Numbered from the stretch's first letter, positions 1-7,110 are shown. The stretch is DNA of 11,562 bases from Akkermansiaceae bacterium (GCA_011524615.1 WTJZ01000276.1:1-11562), one strand, 5' to 3'. Notes: generated by a model not told the origin, from the sequence alone. Made by a program: numbers and translations.

Positions 1-321
1 TTGTGCTAATGACTATTTGTTTGTTAAGGAAATTATAGCGCTGATCTGCCCCTCCGTTGAGGGTAAGCCCCTTTGTGTTCTTAGAGCTCTTAGTGGTGAA
101 TCGATGCCTTACGCTGGACCATTAGGGGAAAGGCAGTCAAAGTAAGGGGCGGACTGCGAAAAATAATCTGGTACATTACTAGCTTCGACAGAGAGGGGAA
201 GCAAAAGCCCAAATGGGGTGAAGGCTTGTTTGGAGTGTTATTATTCTCTCCTTTGGCCTCTAGGCATCTATCATAAGACATTAGTCTTTTCACGGTCTCG
301 TTTCCTTACTAAATTCCGTGA
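1..321. other. Non-coding left flank with one degenerate repeat copy
   Basis: I see no convincing gene here. A minus-strand open frame (90-293) exists, but its N-terminal half is low in recognisable features and its C-terminal end is the translated repeat at 71-137, so I do not call it. The part from about 150 to 321 is AT-rich and holds no clear promoter, terminator or RNA gene. It is the 5' flank of the small ORF that starts at 322, and no Shine-Dalgarno sequence is visible there. Confidence 0.5.
71..137 (-). repeat. Degenerate dispersed repeat, copy A
   Basis: This 67-bp unit is closely matched by 1317-1384 in the same orientation: about 8 substitutions and a one-base indel over 67-68 bp. 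Read on the minus strand it contains CACTAAGAGCTCTAAG, an array with an approximately 9-bp period. Its right half is an imperfect hairpin with perfect 6-bp arms, TGCCTT (105-110) and AAGGCA (130-135). Related arrays occur at 663-735, 835-958, 1191-1230 and 1283-1345. I know CCACTAAGA-type repeats as common intergenic material in PVC and some other bacterial genomes, but I cannot name the family. Confidence 0.75.
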
Positions 322-618
322 ATGAAGTTTGTCTATGGTAGGAAGTATTTACTCCACATTTTAGCGATTCATGCGATGACATTAATTCTGTACGCAGGTG
401 TGGCCCTTAATTTTGATGTTTCTCTGTTCCTTTTTATAGCGGCTCCACCTGTGTTCATTGGCATTATTACAATTAGATCAGGAGTAGGACTCGATAGTAG
501 GTACATTGCATGCCATAGGAAAGAAGATGCTAGCAATGGCTATGGGCTTGCTGTGACGGGTAACTTTCTCGCGGCTATCATTCTTATCTGCTTTGATTGT
601 CTAATCCGTTTTACTTAA
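322..618 (+). CDS. Hypothetical small membrane protein (98 aa)
   Basis: I do not recognise a family. The 98-residue product has three hydrophobic stretches long enough to cross a membrane, at about residues 10-29, 33-51 and 75-93. A polar, charged loop (about 52-73) contains Cys64-His65-Arg-Lys-Glu-Asp. The start ATG at 322 is the first in the frame; there is no Shine-Dalgarno sequence upstream, but most genes in this window also lack one. The ORF stands alone, with about 320 bp of non-coding DNA before it and about 780 bp after it, and lies between direct repeat copies A and C. The regular hydrophobic pattern and the absence of repeat-derived sequence argue for a real protein. Isolation, lack of homology and small size keep confidence moderate. 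Confidence 0.5.
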   Translation: MKFVYGRKYLLHILAIHAMTLILYAGVALNFDVSLFLFIAAPPVFIGIITIRSGVGLDSRYIACHRKEDASNGYGLAVTGNFLAAIILICFDCLIRFT

Positions 619-662
619 GTGCCATTACAGTACTCATCAAGGAATAGGCCATGAGTGGGGAA

Positions 663-735
663 CCGCGAAAGGCGCAGAAGGGCGCGAAATTTTTTGGAGG
701 TTTAACCACTAAGAGCACTAAGGCCACGAAGGATT
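663..735 (+). repeat. 9-bp-period repeat array, plus orientation
   Basis: Two short arrays with a 9-bp period lie side by side. The first (663-691) reads CGCGAAAGG then CGCAGAAGG then GCGCGAAAT. The second (707-733) reads CCACTAAGA, GCACTAAGG, CCACGAAGG. They are separated by TTTTTGGAGG and TTTAA. The first array and its TTGGAGG spacer recur at 1191-1230. The second array is matched in inverted orientation at about 914-948, with about four mismatches in 28 bp. The pattern looks like mobile or palindromic intergenic repeat material, not a gene. Confidence 0.7.
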
Positions 736-832
736 GATTTGTGTTGGTCGTCTAGTGATTGTGGACTTCTCATGGGGGAGGGGCAGTTACCGATACCTCA
801 TCAGATTGATCAATATGTCTTTGTAATCATAG

Positions 833-958
833 AGCTCCCTAAATCTAAAATCAGCAATACAACTTAGCGTCTTGGCGTCTTAGCGGTTTATTAAACTGTG
901 TATCAAGAACAAGTGCCTCTTCGTGATCTTAGAGCTCTTTGTGGTTAATAAATGCCTT
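833..958 (-). repeat. Degenerate repeat array, minus orientation
   Basis: The left part (833-877) holds CTAAATCTAAAATCAGCAAT and then an inverted CGCCAAGAC-type array. It is nearly duplicated at 1249-1293. The right part (about 914-958) is, on the minus strand, AAGGCATTTATTAACCACAAAG followed by degenerate array units, related to copies A (71-137) and C (1317-1384) and inverted relative to 707-733. GTTTATTAAAC at 885-895 is a short palindrome. No reading frame with protein-like character is present. Confidence 0.65.
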
Positions 959-962
959 GTAC

Positions 963-1131
963 TACGAGCTTTGATGAGAGCGTTTGGGAGTCCTTGGTCC
1001 GGCGCTTTTGCTCGTACCACGCGGATTCCGTCCTTTCGGCGAAAGAACGCTACCGTGGTAACGTGATCTTGCCAAGATCGCGGAATCAGGGGGCGGATTG
1101 GTCTAAGCCTCGGATCAAGGATTGAGGCCTT
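963..1131. other. Palindrome-rich block, possible structured RNA or repeat element
   Basis: Three consecutive stem-loops can be drawn. Stem 1 pairs TACGAGC (963-969) with GCTCGTA (1010-1016). Stem 2 pairs GATTCCG (1024-1030) with CGGAATC (1081-1087) and encloses three small hairpins: CTTTC/GAAAG (1033-1045), TACC/GGTA flanked by CG/CG (1048-1063), and GATCTT/AAGATC (1065-1079), a cloverleaf-like layout. Stem 3 pairs AAGCCTC (1105-1111) with GAGGCCTT (1124-1131), with one bulge. It does not match a tRNA (no D-arm, no T-loop consensus) or any RNA family I recognise. A minus-strand open frame (880-1239) crosses it but reads partly as repeat-derived Thr/Lys/Ser-rich sequence. Confidence 0.4.
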
Positions 1132-1190
1132 GCGCTCTGTTTTCTTATGAGGGATGTCGTTTCTGCCCTGTATGATAGCCTTTGAGGTGG

Positions 1191-1297
1191 TCCACGGAAA
1201 GACGCGGAAGGGCACGGAATTTATTGGAGGGGGAACCATTAAGAGTATAGCTCCCCTAAATCTAAAATCAGCAATACAATTTTGCGTCTTGGCGGTT
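1191..1297. repeat. Second composite repeat unit
   Basis: The left part (1191-1230) matches 663-700 (CGGAAAG-ACGCGGAAGGGCACGG, then TTGGAGG). The right part (1249-1293) matches 833-877, including the shared string CTAAATCTAAAATCAGCAAT. Relative to the first set, everything between the two parts has been lost, so this looks like a shortened copy of the 663-877 arrangement. Confidence 0.65.
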
Positions 1298-1316
1298 GCC
1301 TCAAGAAGAAATACTG

Positions 1317-1384
1317 CTTTGTGCTCTTAGAGTTCTTGGTGGTGAATTGGTGCCTTACGCTGGATCATTAGGGTGTAAGGCAGT
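1317..1384 (-). repeat. Degenerate dispersed repeat, copy C, with hairpin downstream of lipB
   Basis: This is a direct repeat of copy A (71-137). The hairpin half is stronger here: TGCCTTAC (1351-1358) pairs perfectly with GTAAGGCA (1375-1382), and a G-U and a C-G pair can extend the stem. It lies 15 bp beyond the lipB stop codon in the direction of lipB transcription, so it could also protect or end that transcript, although no U-tract follows. Confidence 0.7.
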
Positions 1385-1398
1385 TGTGCCGTCTCGTG

Positions 1399-2022
1399 TT
1401 AGAGGAGTAGAGAGGCCATCTTTTGGTGGACGAGTTGTCCGAATTCCTCTGGGGAGCCCTTCCAGTCCCCTTCATTGTGGAGGCAGGTCATGACGACGCC
1501 GTCGATGCCGCAGGGGTTGATGTTGTTAAATGGGGGGAGGCTCTCGGGGGTGATATTGAGGGCGAATCCGTGCATGGAGACCCACTTGCGCACGCCGACG
1601 CCCATGGAGGCGACTTTGCGCCCCTTGATCCAGACACCGGTGAGGCCTTCTTCTCGTCCGGCTTCGATCCCGATCTCGGCACAGGCTTGGATGAGGGCCT
1701 CCTCCATGGTGCGGAGGAAGGCGTGGAGGTCTTTGCCTTGGCAGATGAGGTCGGTGACGAGATAGCCAACGAGCTGTCCTGGTCCGTGGTAGGTTGCGAG
1801 GCCTCCGCGGTTGATCTGGACGACCGGGTGGGGGAGGTGAACTGGGAGTTGCGCCTCCTCTCGACGGAGTCCAATGGTGTAGACGGGGGCGTGTTCTAGG
1901 AAGTAGAAGGTCCCGTTTTGCTCTCGGTCGGCGATGATCTCTTGGACGCGCTCTTCTTGCATCTCGAGAGCGCCGTTGAAGTCGACCTGTTGGCCGAGCC
2001 ATTGGTAGTCGATGGAGGACAT
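1399..2022 (-). CDS. lipB: Octanoyltransferase LipB
   Basis: LipB moves the octanoyl group from octanoyl-acyl carrier protein to a lysine of lipoyl domains, the first step of cytosolic de novo lipoate synthesis. The 207 residues are a normal family length. Signature motifs are present: RGGLATYHGPGQLVGY (residues 72-87, with His79), KVASMGVGVRKWVSMHGFAL (136-155) and the active-site segment NPCGI (169-173). Cys171 and Lys136 are the expected catalytic pair by homology with characterised LipB. The start ATG follows the stop of the exported HMA gene by 5 bp, so the two are probably co-transcribed even though their functions do not obviously match. No Shine-Dalgarno sequence is visible. lipA is not in the window. 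The plus-strand open frames across this gene are shadows. Confidence 0.95.
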   Translation of the reverse strand: MSSIDYQWLGQQVDFNGALEMQEERVQEIIADREQNGTFYFLEHAPVYTIGLRREEAQLPVHLPHPVVQINRGGLATYHGPGQLVGYLVTDLICQGKDLHAFLRTMEEALIQACAEIGIEAGREEGLTGVWIKGRKVASMGVGVRKWVSMHGFALNITPESLPPFNNINPCGIDGVVMTCLHNEGDWKGSPEEFGQLVHQKMASLLL

Positions 2023-2027
2023 GGGTG

Positions 2028-2558
2028 TTAGAGTGAGATTTGGTAACCGGTCTTGTTAAGGGTCTTAACGAGGGTGGTCTTGCAGGTGCCTGGCTCTACG
2101 GTGAGAGTGAGAGAGTTGGTCTGGTGGCAGGCCTTCTCTACAGAGACGACTCCTTTGACATTGGCTGCCTTCTTAGTGAGTCCCTTCTCACAGCCTCCGC
2201 AGGACATGCCTACAGCCTGGAGAGTGATGGTCTCACCAGAGACGGAGTATCCTGCCTTTTCGATATACTTGACGAGTTGCTCGGCATTATACTGACCAGT
2301 AGGCGCATGGACGATGACGCGCTCTTCTTTGTGCGAGACTTCTTGGATTTGGAGATCCTTGATGGCCTTGAGTTTGGTGCTGAGGCCTTTTTCGCATCCT
2401 TCGCATGACATGCCCTGGACGGAGAAGTTGAAGGTGGTGTGTTCGCCTTGGAGGAGGGCCGCTCTGGAGGTCGGCTTGGAGGCACAGTTACATGATGGAG
2501 TCTCTGCTGAGGCAATGAGCAGCGAGCCTGTGAGGATAAGGGTGGTGAGTAAATTCAT
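2028..2558 (-). CDS. Exported tandem HMA-domain (heavy-metal-binding) protein
   Basis: The 176-residue product begins with a hydrophobic segment ending in ASA (16-18), consistent with signal peptide cleavage after residue 18, although the n-region carries no Lys or Arg. Two heavy-metal-associated domains follow: GMSCEGCEKGL (49-59, Cys52 and Cys55) and GMSCGGCEKGL (117-127, Cys120 and Cys123). Each ends with a KxGYxxS/KTGYQI strand (about 101-106 and 169-174). HMA CxxC motifs bind Cu(I) or similar soft metals, and most known members are cytosolic chaperones or the N-termini of P-type ATPases. No ATPase segments are present here. A CNC motif (23-25) sits just after the signal. The gene precedes lipB by 5 bp. 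A periplasmic metal-buffering or delivery role is inference, helped by the copper protein gene at 9379-10437. Mercury-type MerP proteins are an alternative relative. Confidence 0.85.
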   Translation of the reverse strand: MNLLTTLILTGSLLIASAETPSCNCASKPTSRAALLQGEHTTFNFSVQGMSCEGCEKGLSTKLKAIKDLQIQEVSHKEERVIVHAPTGQYNAEQLVKYIEKAGYSVSGETITLQAVGMSCGGCEKGLTKKAANVKGVVSVEKACHQTNSLTLTVEPGTCKTTLVKTLNKTGYQISL

Positions 2559-2678
2559 ACTGATGTGGTAACGAGTAGGATGCAGATGAGCGAGAAGAAA
2601 TTCAAATTATCAGAAGGGTGAGGTGAAAAAGTGCTGGATTTTTTTCGAGTTAGGGGATTTGTATGCAGGATACGAACT
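2559..2678. promoter_or_regulatory. Divergent intergenic region between the HMA gene and speA
   Basis: This 120-bp stretch must hold the promoters of the minus-strand HMA/lipB pair and plus-strand speA. I see no strong -35/-10 pair on either strand. Two possible ribosome sites for speA are visible: GAGGTG (2620-2625) ahead of a GTG at 2631, and AGGA (2667-2670) 8 nt before the ATG at 2679. The sequence before the HMA start (2558) has no Shine-Dalgarno sequence. Confidence 0.45.
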
Positions 2679-4589
2679 ATGTCTTGGACGATAAACTCTG
2701 CACGCGAGATGTACTCCATTGATCAATGGGGGCAGGATTACTTTAATATTAATGAGCAAGGTGAGGTAGTCGTGAACCTCTCGGATGATAATGGAGTGGT
2801 GACTCCGGTATCGTTATCCAAGATTGTCCAAGACCAGGATGAGCGCGGGAGACCTGTACCGCTCTTGCTCCGATTTCGTAACCTCTTAGACAGACGAATC
2901 GAGGCTCTGAATCAGGCGTTTCTACAGGCGATTGATAAGGCGAATTACCAAGGGGAGTACCGCGGGGTGTACCCGATCAAGGTGAATCAGCAGCAGCAGG
3001 TGATCGAGGAGATCTCCGACTTCGGTGGTAAGTATCACTACGGATTAGAGGCTGGGTCTAAGCCTGAGCTCCTGATCGCCCTGGCTCACCTCAAGGATCC
3101 TGAAGCGCTCCTGATCTGTAATGGGTATAAGGATAATGAGTTCATCGATCTCGCGCTAAAGGCATCGCAGACGGGGCAGCGGATCGTCCTCGTGGTGGAG
3201 ATGCCGAGTGAGGTGGATGCGATCCTAGACCGTGCGGAGGCGCTGGGGATCAAGCCGATGCTGGGAATCCGCTTTCGCCTATCGGCTAAGTCGGAGGGGC
3301 ACTGGGCTGAGTCTGGAGGGGATCGATCGACCTTTGGGCTGAATACGGCGCAGCTGATCGATGCGATCGACCGCCTCAGAGAGCGTGGCGCACTGGAGCA
3401 GCTCCAGCTCTTTCACTACCATCAGGGGTCTCAGTTACCGAATATCCGCGTGATCCGTGAGGCGTGTCTAGAGGCCGTGAGAGTATACGTGAACCTCGTG
3501 AAGGAGGGCGCCCCGATGGGGATTCTCGATATGGGTGGGGGACTGGCTATCGATTATGATGGGTCTCAGACGAACTTTATTTCGAGTTGTAACTACGGGC
3601 TCAAGGAGTATGCGACAGACCTCGTGGAGATCGTTCAGAATGCTTGTGATGCTGCGGGGATCTCACACCCAACGCTGGTGACCGAGTCGGGGCGTGCCGT
3701 CGTGGCGCATTACTCGGTATTGGCCTTTAATGTTCTCGATGTGACGGACTTCAAGGAGCATGAGGTACCCGAGGCGCCAGCAGCAGATGCGCCGCAGATG
3801 TTACGTTATCTCTGGGAGATTCAGAATCGAGTGAGCCCGGAGAAGCCACATTTATTACAAGAGTGCTTCAATGACGCGCTCTTCTACCGTGATCAGATCA
3901 GGTCTCTCTTTACGAATGGGGTGGTCGATCTGCGGACGCGGGCGCAGGGGGAGAAGATTTATTGGTACACGATTACCAAGATCGCAGAGGTGCTTCCGCA
4001 GTTGAATGAGGTGCCAGAGGACTTGGCGACACTGGAGTCGAACTTGATTAGCTTCTATTATGCGAACTTTAGCGTCTTTCAGTCGCTCCCGGATCAGTGG
4101 GCGATCGATCAGCTCTTCCCGATCATGCCGCTGCAGCGACTGGATGAGGAGCCTAGTCAGCAGGCGATCCTCGCGGATATCACGTGTGACTGCGATGGTA
4201 AGGTCGATCAGTTCATCGATGTGAAGGGGGCTAAGCGTCACCTCCCGATTCACCGACCGAAGCTCGGGGAGAATTACCTCATCGGAGCCTTCCTCGTGGG
4301 GGCGTATCAGGAGACGCTCGGCGATCTGCATAATCTGCTCGGTGACCCTCACGTGGTCTCGGTAGCGGTCGAAGACGGAGAGGTGATCTATACGAACGAG
4401 GTGGAGGGCGACACGGTCGCGGATGTCCTCTCCTATGTCGAATATGAGCCAAAGACGATCGAGAAGCAGTTCCGCGCGATCGCGGAGAAGGCGGTACAAA
4501 AAGAAAAGATCACAGCGAAGCAACGCCGTGATCTGATGGATAGCTTCCGTGCTACGCTGAATGGGTATACCTATTACGAGCAGGATTAG
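2679..4589 (+). CDS. speA: Biosynthetic arginine decarboxylase SpeA
   Basis: SpeA is a PLP enzyme that converts arginine to agmatine, the entry to putrescine and spermidine by the agmatine route. With the start at 2679 the product is 636 residues, near the usual 630-660. Fold-III decarboxylase landmarks are all visible: YPIKVNQQ (98-105, PLP lysine Lys101), FHYHQGSQ (245-252), glycine-rich GGGLAIDYDGS (286-296), TESGRAV (335-341) and ITCDCDG (501-507, expected catalytic Cys503). An in-frame GTG at 2631 with a good upstream GAGGTG would add 16 residues. I prefer ATG 2679 because family homology begins with WTINSAREMYSIDQWG and an AGGA lies 8 nt upstream. It is the only large plus-strand gene, divergent from the HMA gene and convergent with propeller 1. 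speB or aguA was not found here. Confidence 0.95.
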   Translation: MSWTINSAREMYSIDQWGQDYFNINEQGEVVVNLSDDNGVVTPVSLSKIVQDQDERGRPVPLLLRFRNLLDRRIEALNQAFLQAIDKANYQGEYRGVYPIKVNQQQQVIEEISDFGGKYHYGLEAGSKPELLIALAHLKDPEALLICNGYKDNEFIDLALKASQTGQRIVLVVEMPSEVDAILDRAEALGIKPMLGIRFRLSAKSEGHWAESGGDRSTFGLNTAQLIDAIDRLRERGALEQLQLFHYHQGSQLPNIRVIREACLEAVRVYVNLVKEGAPMGILDMGGGLAIDYDGSQTNFISSCNYGLKEYATDLVEIVQNACDAAGISHPTLVTESGRAVVAHYSVLAFNVLDVTDFKEHEVPEAPAADAPQMLRYLWEIQNRVSPEKPHLLQECFNDALFYRDQIRSLFTNGVVDLRTRAQGEKIYWYTITKIAEVLPQLNEVPEDLATLESNLISFYYANFSVFQSLPDQWAIDQLFPIMPLQRLDEEPSQQAILADITCDCDGKVDQFIDVKGAKRHLPIHRPKLGENYLIGAFLVGAYQETLGDLHNLLGDPHVVSVAVEDGEVIYTNEVEGDTVADVLSYVEYEPKTIEKQFRAIAEKAVQKEKITAKQRRDLMDSFRATLNGYTYYEQD

Positions 4590-4591
4590 TA

Positions 4592-4609
4592 CCCTCCTGT
4601 ATTGGAGGG
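4592..4609 (+). terminator. Short GC-rich hairpin after speA
   Basis: CCCTCC (4592-4597) and GGAGGG (4604-4609) form a perfect 6-bp stem with a 6-nt loop, 2 bp after the speA stop, inside the 35-bp gap between two converging genes. No T-run follows on either strand, so it may be a weak or factor-assisted terminator serving both directions. Confidence 0.5.
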
Positions 4610-4624
4610 CTCTAGGGCTACAGT

Positions 4625-6163
4625 CTAGTCGAGGATCTGATGCGCGGTGTACCAATATCTGGTCGCCGCGATGTCACTGAGATCAGAGGTGATAGAGCTA
4701 GGGAGACGGATGTCGTAGACGCGTCCAGCCTCTAGCTTATCTAAGGTGATCGAGAGGACGTTGCCCTTGGCCTCTACCTTAGTGATGCCATCGGTGCGGA
4801 GCTCGTTCTTAGGAGATCCGTACCCCGCGTAGTAGGCGATCACGTAGGACTCGATGAGGTAATCTGAGATCGCTCCGATATCGGTGATAGGAGCATTAAA
4901 GGTGATGTCGAACCCTGTCTCGGTGAGTTGGACACGGTCAGCGACGAGGAATGGCTTGCCCTTATAGGTCACCTTCTTAATCCCCTCACGACCAGGCCAG
5001 CTGAGGTGTGTCTTACCGATGTAGAGAGACTTGTTATCAGGGGAGTAGAGGAGGCGGTTGTTCCCTGCTCCAATGGTCGATGTCTTGAGGTGGTGGTAGA
5101 CGGCGCCCTGTACCTCACCCTTGACGGTGTCTGGGAGACAGGCCGAGAGGTGTGAGTGGTTCATCTCTCCTACGATGAGGTTGTTGCCAGCGGTTCCATT
5201 AGAGAACTCAGGCTGTAGAGCTGTCATCTGGGTGATCGAGTTACCACAGTCGCCCTGAGGGAGGAGGAATGGAGCCTTGGTACGGCGCTTGTTGAGTTCT
5301 GCAGGTGGGATACTAGCAGGCACTGCATCTGTGACTGGGTTCTTAGGATCCCAGAGGAGAGAGGCGGCGTGACCGTGGAAGCCGCCCTCGACGATGCGGT
5401 GCACCTTAGAGGCTCCAACCCAGTCGCCTTGGTTATCAGAGACCCAGAGTTGATCGTGTTCATCGACATAGAGGCCGTTAGGGGTACGGACTCCAGTAGC
5501 GTAGACTTCTGCCTTGCGGTTGCCTGGAGAGACCTTGAGCACACAGCCACGGTAGGGGACACGGGCGTACATTCTCGCAGTTCCCTTTTTCTTAGAAGCC
5601 CAGGATTGTTCTTCGATGGCGTTATTGTACTTGAATCGGTCATGCGTTAGGCCGCCTGCGTCATTCCATTCACCACGGATTTCATCTCTGACCCCTGATC
5701 CGTTAGAGGCGGTTCCGAGTGCGATGTAGAAGTTCCCCTTAGAGTCCTTCTCGAGCCCGAAGGTGAACTCATGGTAGTTACCAGAGACACCCCAGTCATC
5801 ACAGACGGTTTCGTAGAAGTCGGCCTTGCCATCGCCATCAGTATCATGGAGGCGGGTGATCTCTGGGCGCTGGACGACGACGACGGTGCCGCCCTTCTCG
5901 GCATAGATACCGAGAGGCTCATGGAGACCTTCGGCGAAGAGAGACCATTTGTCTGCAGAGGTGTCATAGGTCATGACCTGACCGCGGTGGAAGCAGGCAA
6001 CGATGTCGCCGTCTTCATTCATATCGAGACCACCGATCTGAGGGTCGATATCAGCAGGGAGAGTGATGTCCTCTATGAGGTAATGATCCTCCCAGAAGAA
6101 TTCTGCCATAGCGGGAGCGCCGAGGAGCAGGGAGCAGAGGGTAGAGGTGAGAAGGTGTTTCAT
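4625..6163 (-). CDS. Secreted sorbosone/glucose-dehydrogenase-like beta-propeller (propeller 1)
   Basis: The 512-residue product has a clear signal peptide (MKHLL...APAMA, cleavage near residue 20). The body resembles the PVC family of soluble glucose/L-sorbosone dehydrogenase-like propellers (often listed as DUF7133 or 'membrane-bound dehydrogenase' domains). Visible landmarks are DTDGDGKADFYE (107-118, a calcium-loop-like motif), GNYHEFTFG (128-136, His131 at the position of the quinone-enzyme catalytic histidine), RVPYRG (201-206), RTPNGL (226-231) and VSDNQGDW (241-248). The last ~100 residues look like a beta-sandwich. It has no CxxCH, unlike many PVC relatives that carry a fused heme domain; a cytochrome c gene lies 6 bp upstream instead. 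It is a paralogue of the gene at 7880-9373. PQQ binding and the substrate are inferred, not shown. Confidence 0.8.
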   Translation of the reverse strand: MKHLLTSTLCSLLLGAPAMAEFFWEDHYLIEDITLPADIDPQIGGLDMNEDGDIVACFHRGQVMTYDTSADKWSLFAEGLHEPLGIYAEKGGTVVVVQRPEITRLHDTDGDGKADFYETVCDDWGVSGNYHEFTFGLEKDSKGNFYIALGTASNGSGVRDEIRGEWNDAGGLTHDRFKYNNAIEEQSWASKKKGTARMYARVPYRGCVLKVSPGNRKAEVYATGVRTPNGLYVDEHDQLWVSDNQGDWVGASKVHRIVEGGFHGHAASLLWDPKNPVTDAVPASIPPAELNKRRTKAPFLLPQGDCGNSITQMTALQPEFSNGTAGNNLIVGEMNHSHLSACLPDTVKGEVQGAVYHHLKTSTIGAGNNRLLYSPDNKSLYIGKTHLSWPGREGIKKVTYKGKPFLVADRVQLTETGFDITFNAPITDIGAISDYLIESYVIAYYAGYGSPKNELRTDGITKVEAKGNVLSITLDKLEAGRVYDIRLPSSITSDLSDIAATRYWYTAHQILD

Positions 6164-6169
6164 ATGGGC

Positions 6170-6976
6170 TTACTTAAGTGAGTATGTGATGGTGTTAGAA
6201 GTAGTAGATACGGCTACAGAGGTGTCGTCTGCCGCGGTAACTGAGAATGCAGGAGTGGTCCCCGTGAAGGTGCGTACAACAGACTCTCCAGAAGAGCTGA
6301 TTTGTTCGGTGATCTCTTGCCCGTCAATGGTGTAGAGGAAGGTAGGGAATCCGTCCTTGTCTATGCGGTAGCCCTTGAAGACAGGTTGCGCATCGGTTCC
6401 GAAGGTCTGGTTCTCGGTGTAGATGATCTTACCAGGGTTAGATTCCGAGTTACCATTACTGCGGAGGTATGGGAAGTTATCGGCTTCTCCCTGTGAGATA
6501 TAGCGTAGGCGACAGGCCTCGGAGTCCCAGACGACGTTGAGCTTCTCCGCCGTTGGGAGTGCGATGAGGATCGAGGTCGGGGCGGTATTCCTCCAAAAGG
6601 ATCGTACGACTCGTGGGCGTTTGGTGTCAGGGAAGAGGTCTTTATTACTGGTCTTCTTCACACGCTTCACCTCGGTGTTCAGAATATAGTTATGGATCTC
6701 GATGAGTTCTGCCTCTGGGATATGGGCCATGGATGGCATCTGAGGCATGTTGGGGTTACGCTTCCCTGGGTTACGACACCACTCGAGGAACTCGCTACGC
6801 TTGGATAAAGGGTAGTGTTCTTGAATATGGACAAAGTGAGGACCAACGAGAGCTCGGTCAGTCAGGTGACAGGCCTTACAGTTAGTCTCGAAGGCTTGGG
6901 GAGCTGGTTGGTCTTTTTTAGCAGCCGCAGATGCGCTGCTCACTACGGCTAAGAGGGTTAATAAAGTGCGACTCAT
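6170..6976 (-). CDS. Secreted c-type cytochrome with extra C-terminal domain
   Basis: The 268-residue product has a signal peptide (residues 1 to about 19) and a class I-like cytochrome c domain (about 24-104). It holds one heme motif, CKACH (33-37), and a distal Met-rich loop, MPQMPSM (77-83), that can supply the axial methionine. A second domain (about 120-225) contains WD-x3-CRLRY (150-159), PGKIIY (181-186) and FKGYRIDKDGFPTFLY (200-215). The same domain ends the cupredoxin encoded at 9379-10437. A beta-rich tail closes the protein. The gene is followed after 6 bp by propeller 1, so the likely role is to accept electrons from that propeller in the periplasm. There is no Shine-Dalgarno sequence at the ATG. 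The cytochrome assignment is firm; the partner role is inference. Confidence 0.85.
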   Translation of the reverse strand: MSRTLLTLLAVVSSASAAAKKDQPAPQAFETNCKACHLTDRALVGPHFVHIQEHYPLSKRSEFLEWCRNPGKRNPNMPQMPSMAHIPEAELIEIHNYILNTEVKRVKKTSNKDLFPDTKRPRVVRSFWRNTAPTSILIALPTAEKLNVVWDSEACRLRYISQGEADNFPYLRSNGNSESNPGKIIYTENQTFGTDAQPVFKGYRIDKDGFPTFLYTIDGQEITEQISSSGESVVRTFTGTTPAFSVTAADDTSVAVSTTSNTITYSLK

Positions 6977-7011
6977 TGTGAACTAATATAAAAATGTGTG
7001 AAGTTCTTATT

Positions 7012-7041
7012 AGTACACTATTGAGGCTCTAACTCTGTCAA
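7012..7041 (-). promoter_or_regulatory. Candidate sigma-70 promoter of the cytochrome/propeller 1 operon
   Basis: On the minus strand a perfect TTGACA lies at 7036-7041. With an 18-bp spacer it is followed by TGTACT (7012-7017), 4 of 6 matches to the -10 consensus. A start site near 7005 would give a leader of about 30 nt before the ATG at 6976. The whole 6977-7134 gap is AT-rich. Confidence 0.5.
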
Positions 7042-7110
7042 AATAGCCCTTTTTCGTCTTTTTTTCTAGACGAATTTGTTTTTTTAAAAGTTTTGGTGTC
7101 GTCTTTCGTT

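Noticed and set aside
90..293. Minus-strand open frame of 67 codons
   Set aside because: It overlaps repeat copy A, has no start signal and no recognisable protein features.
663..958. Possible CRISPR array
   Set aside because: The repeats are only 9 bp and degenerate, without regular unique spacers, and no cas genes are near.
880..1239. Minus-strand open frame of 119 codons
   Set aside because: It runs through two repeat arrays and the palindrome block. Its TTKSSKITK-type end is the direct translation of the 9-bp repeat, and no family or start signal supports it.
700..1384. Possible integron attC sites, given the imperfect palindromes
   Set aside because: I could not find paired core sites of the GTTRRRY/RYYYAAC type at the ends of the palindromes, and no integrase gene is present.
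1296..1493. Plus-strand frame starting in the repeat (CALRVLGGE)
   Set aside because: It is the repeat translated in another frame and then the complement of lipB.
1423..1899. Long plus-strand frame opposite lipB
   Set aside because: Mirror frame of a strongly supported lipB; acidic low-complexity composition.
3855..4655. Minus-strand 266-codon frame opposite the end of speA
   Set aside because: Antisense shadow: the speA frame has all family motifs and this one has none. It also overlaps the end of propeller 1.
7053..7080. TTCGTC/GACGAA hairpin followed by a T-rich tract on the plus strand
   Set aside because: No plus-strand gene lies upstream for it to terminate, and on the minus strand it lacks a U-tract. 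It is probably chance in AT-rich DNA.
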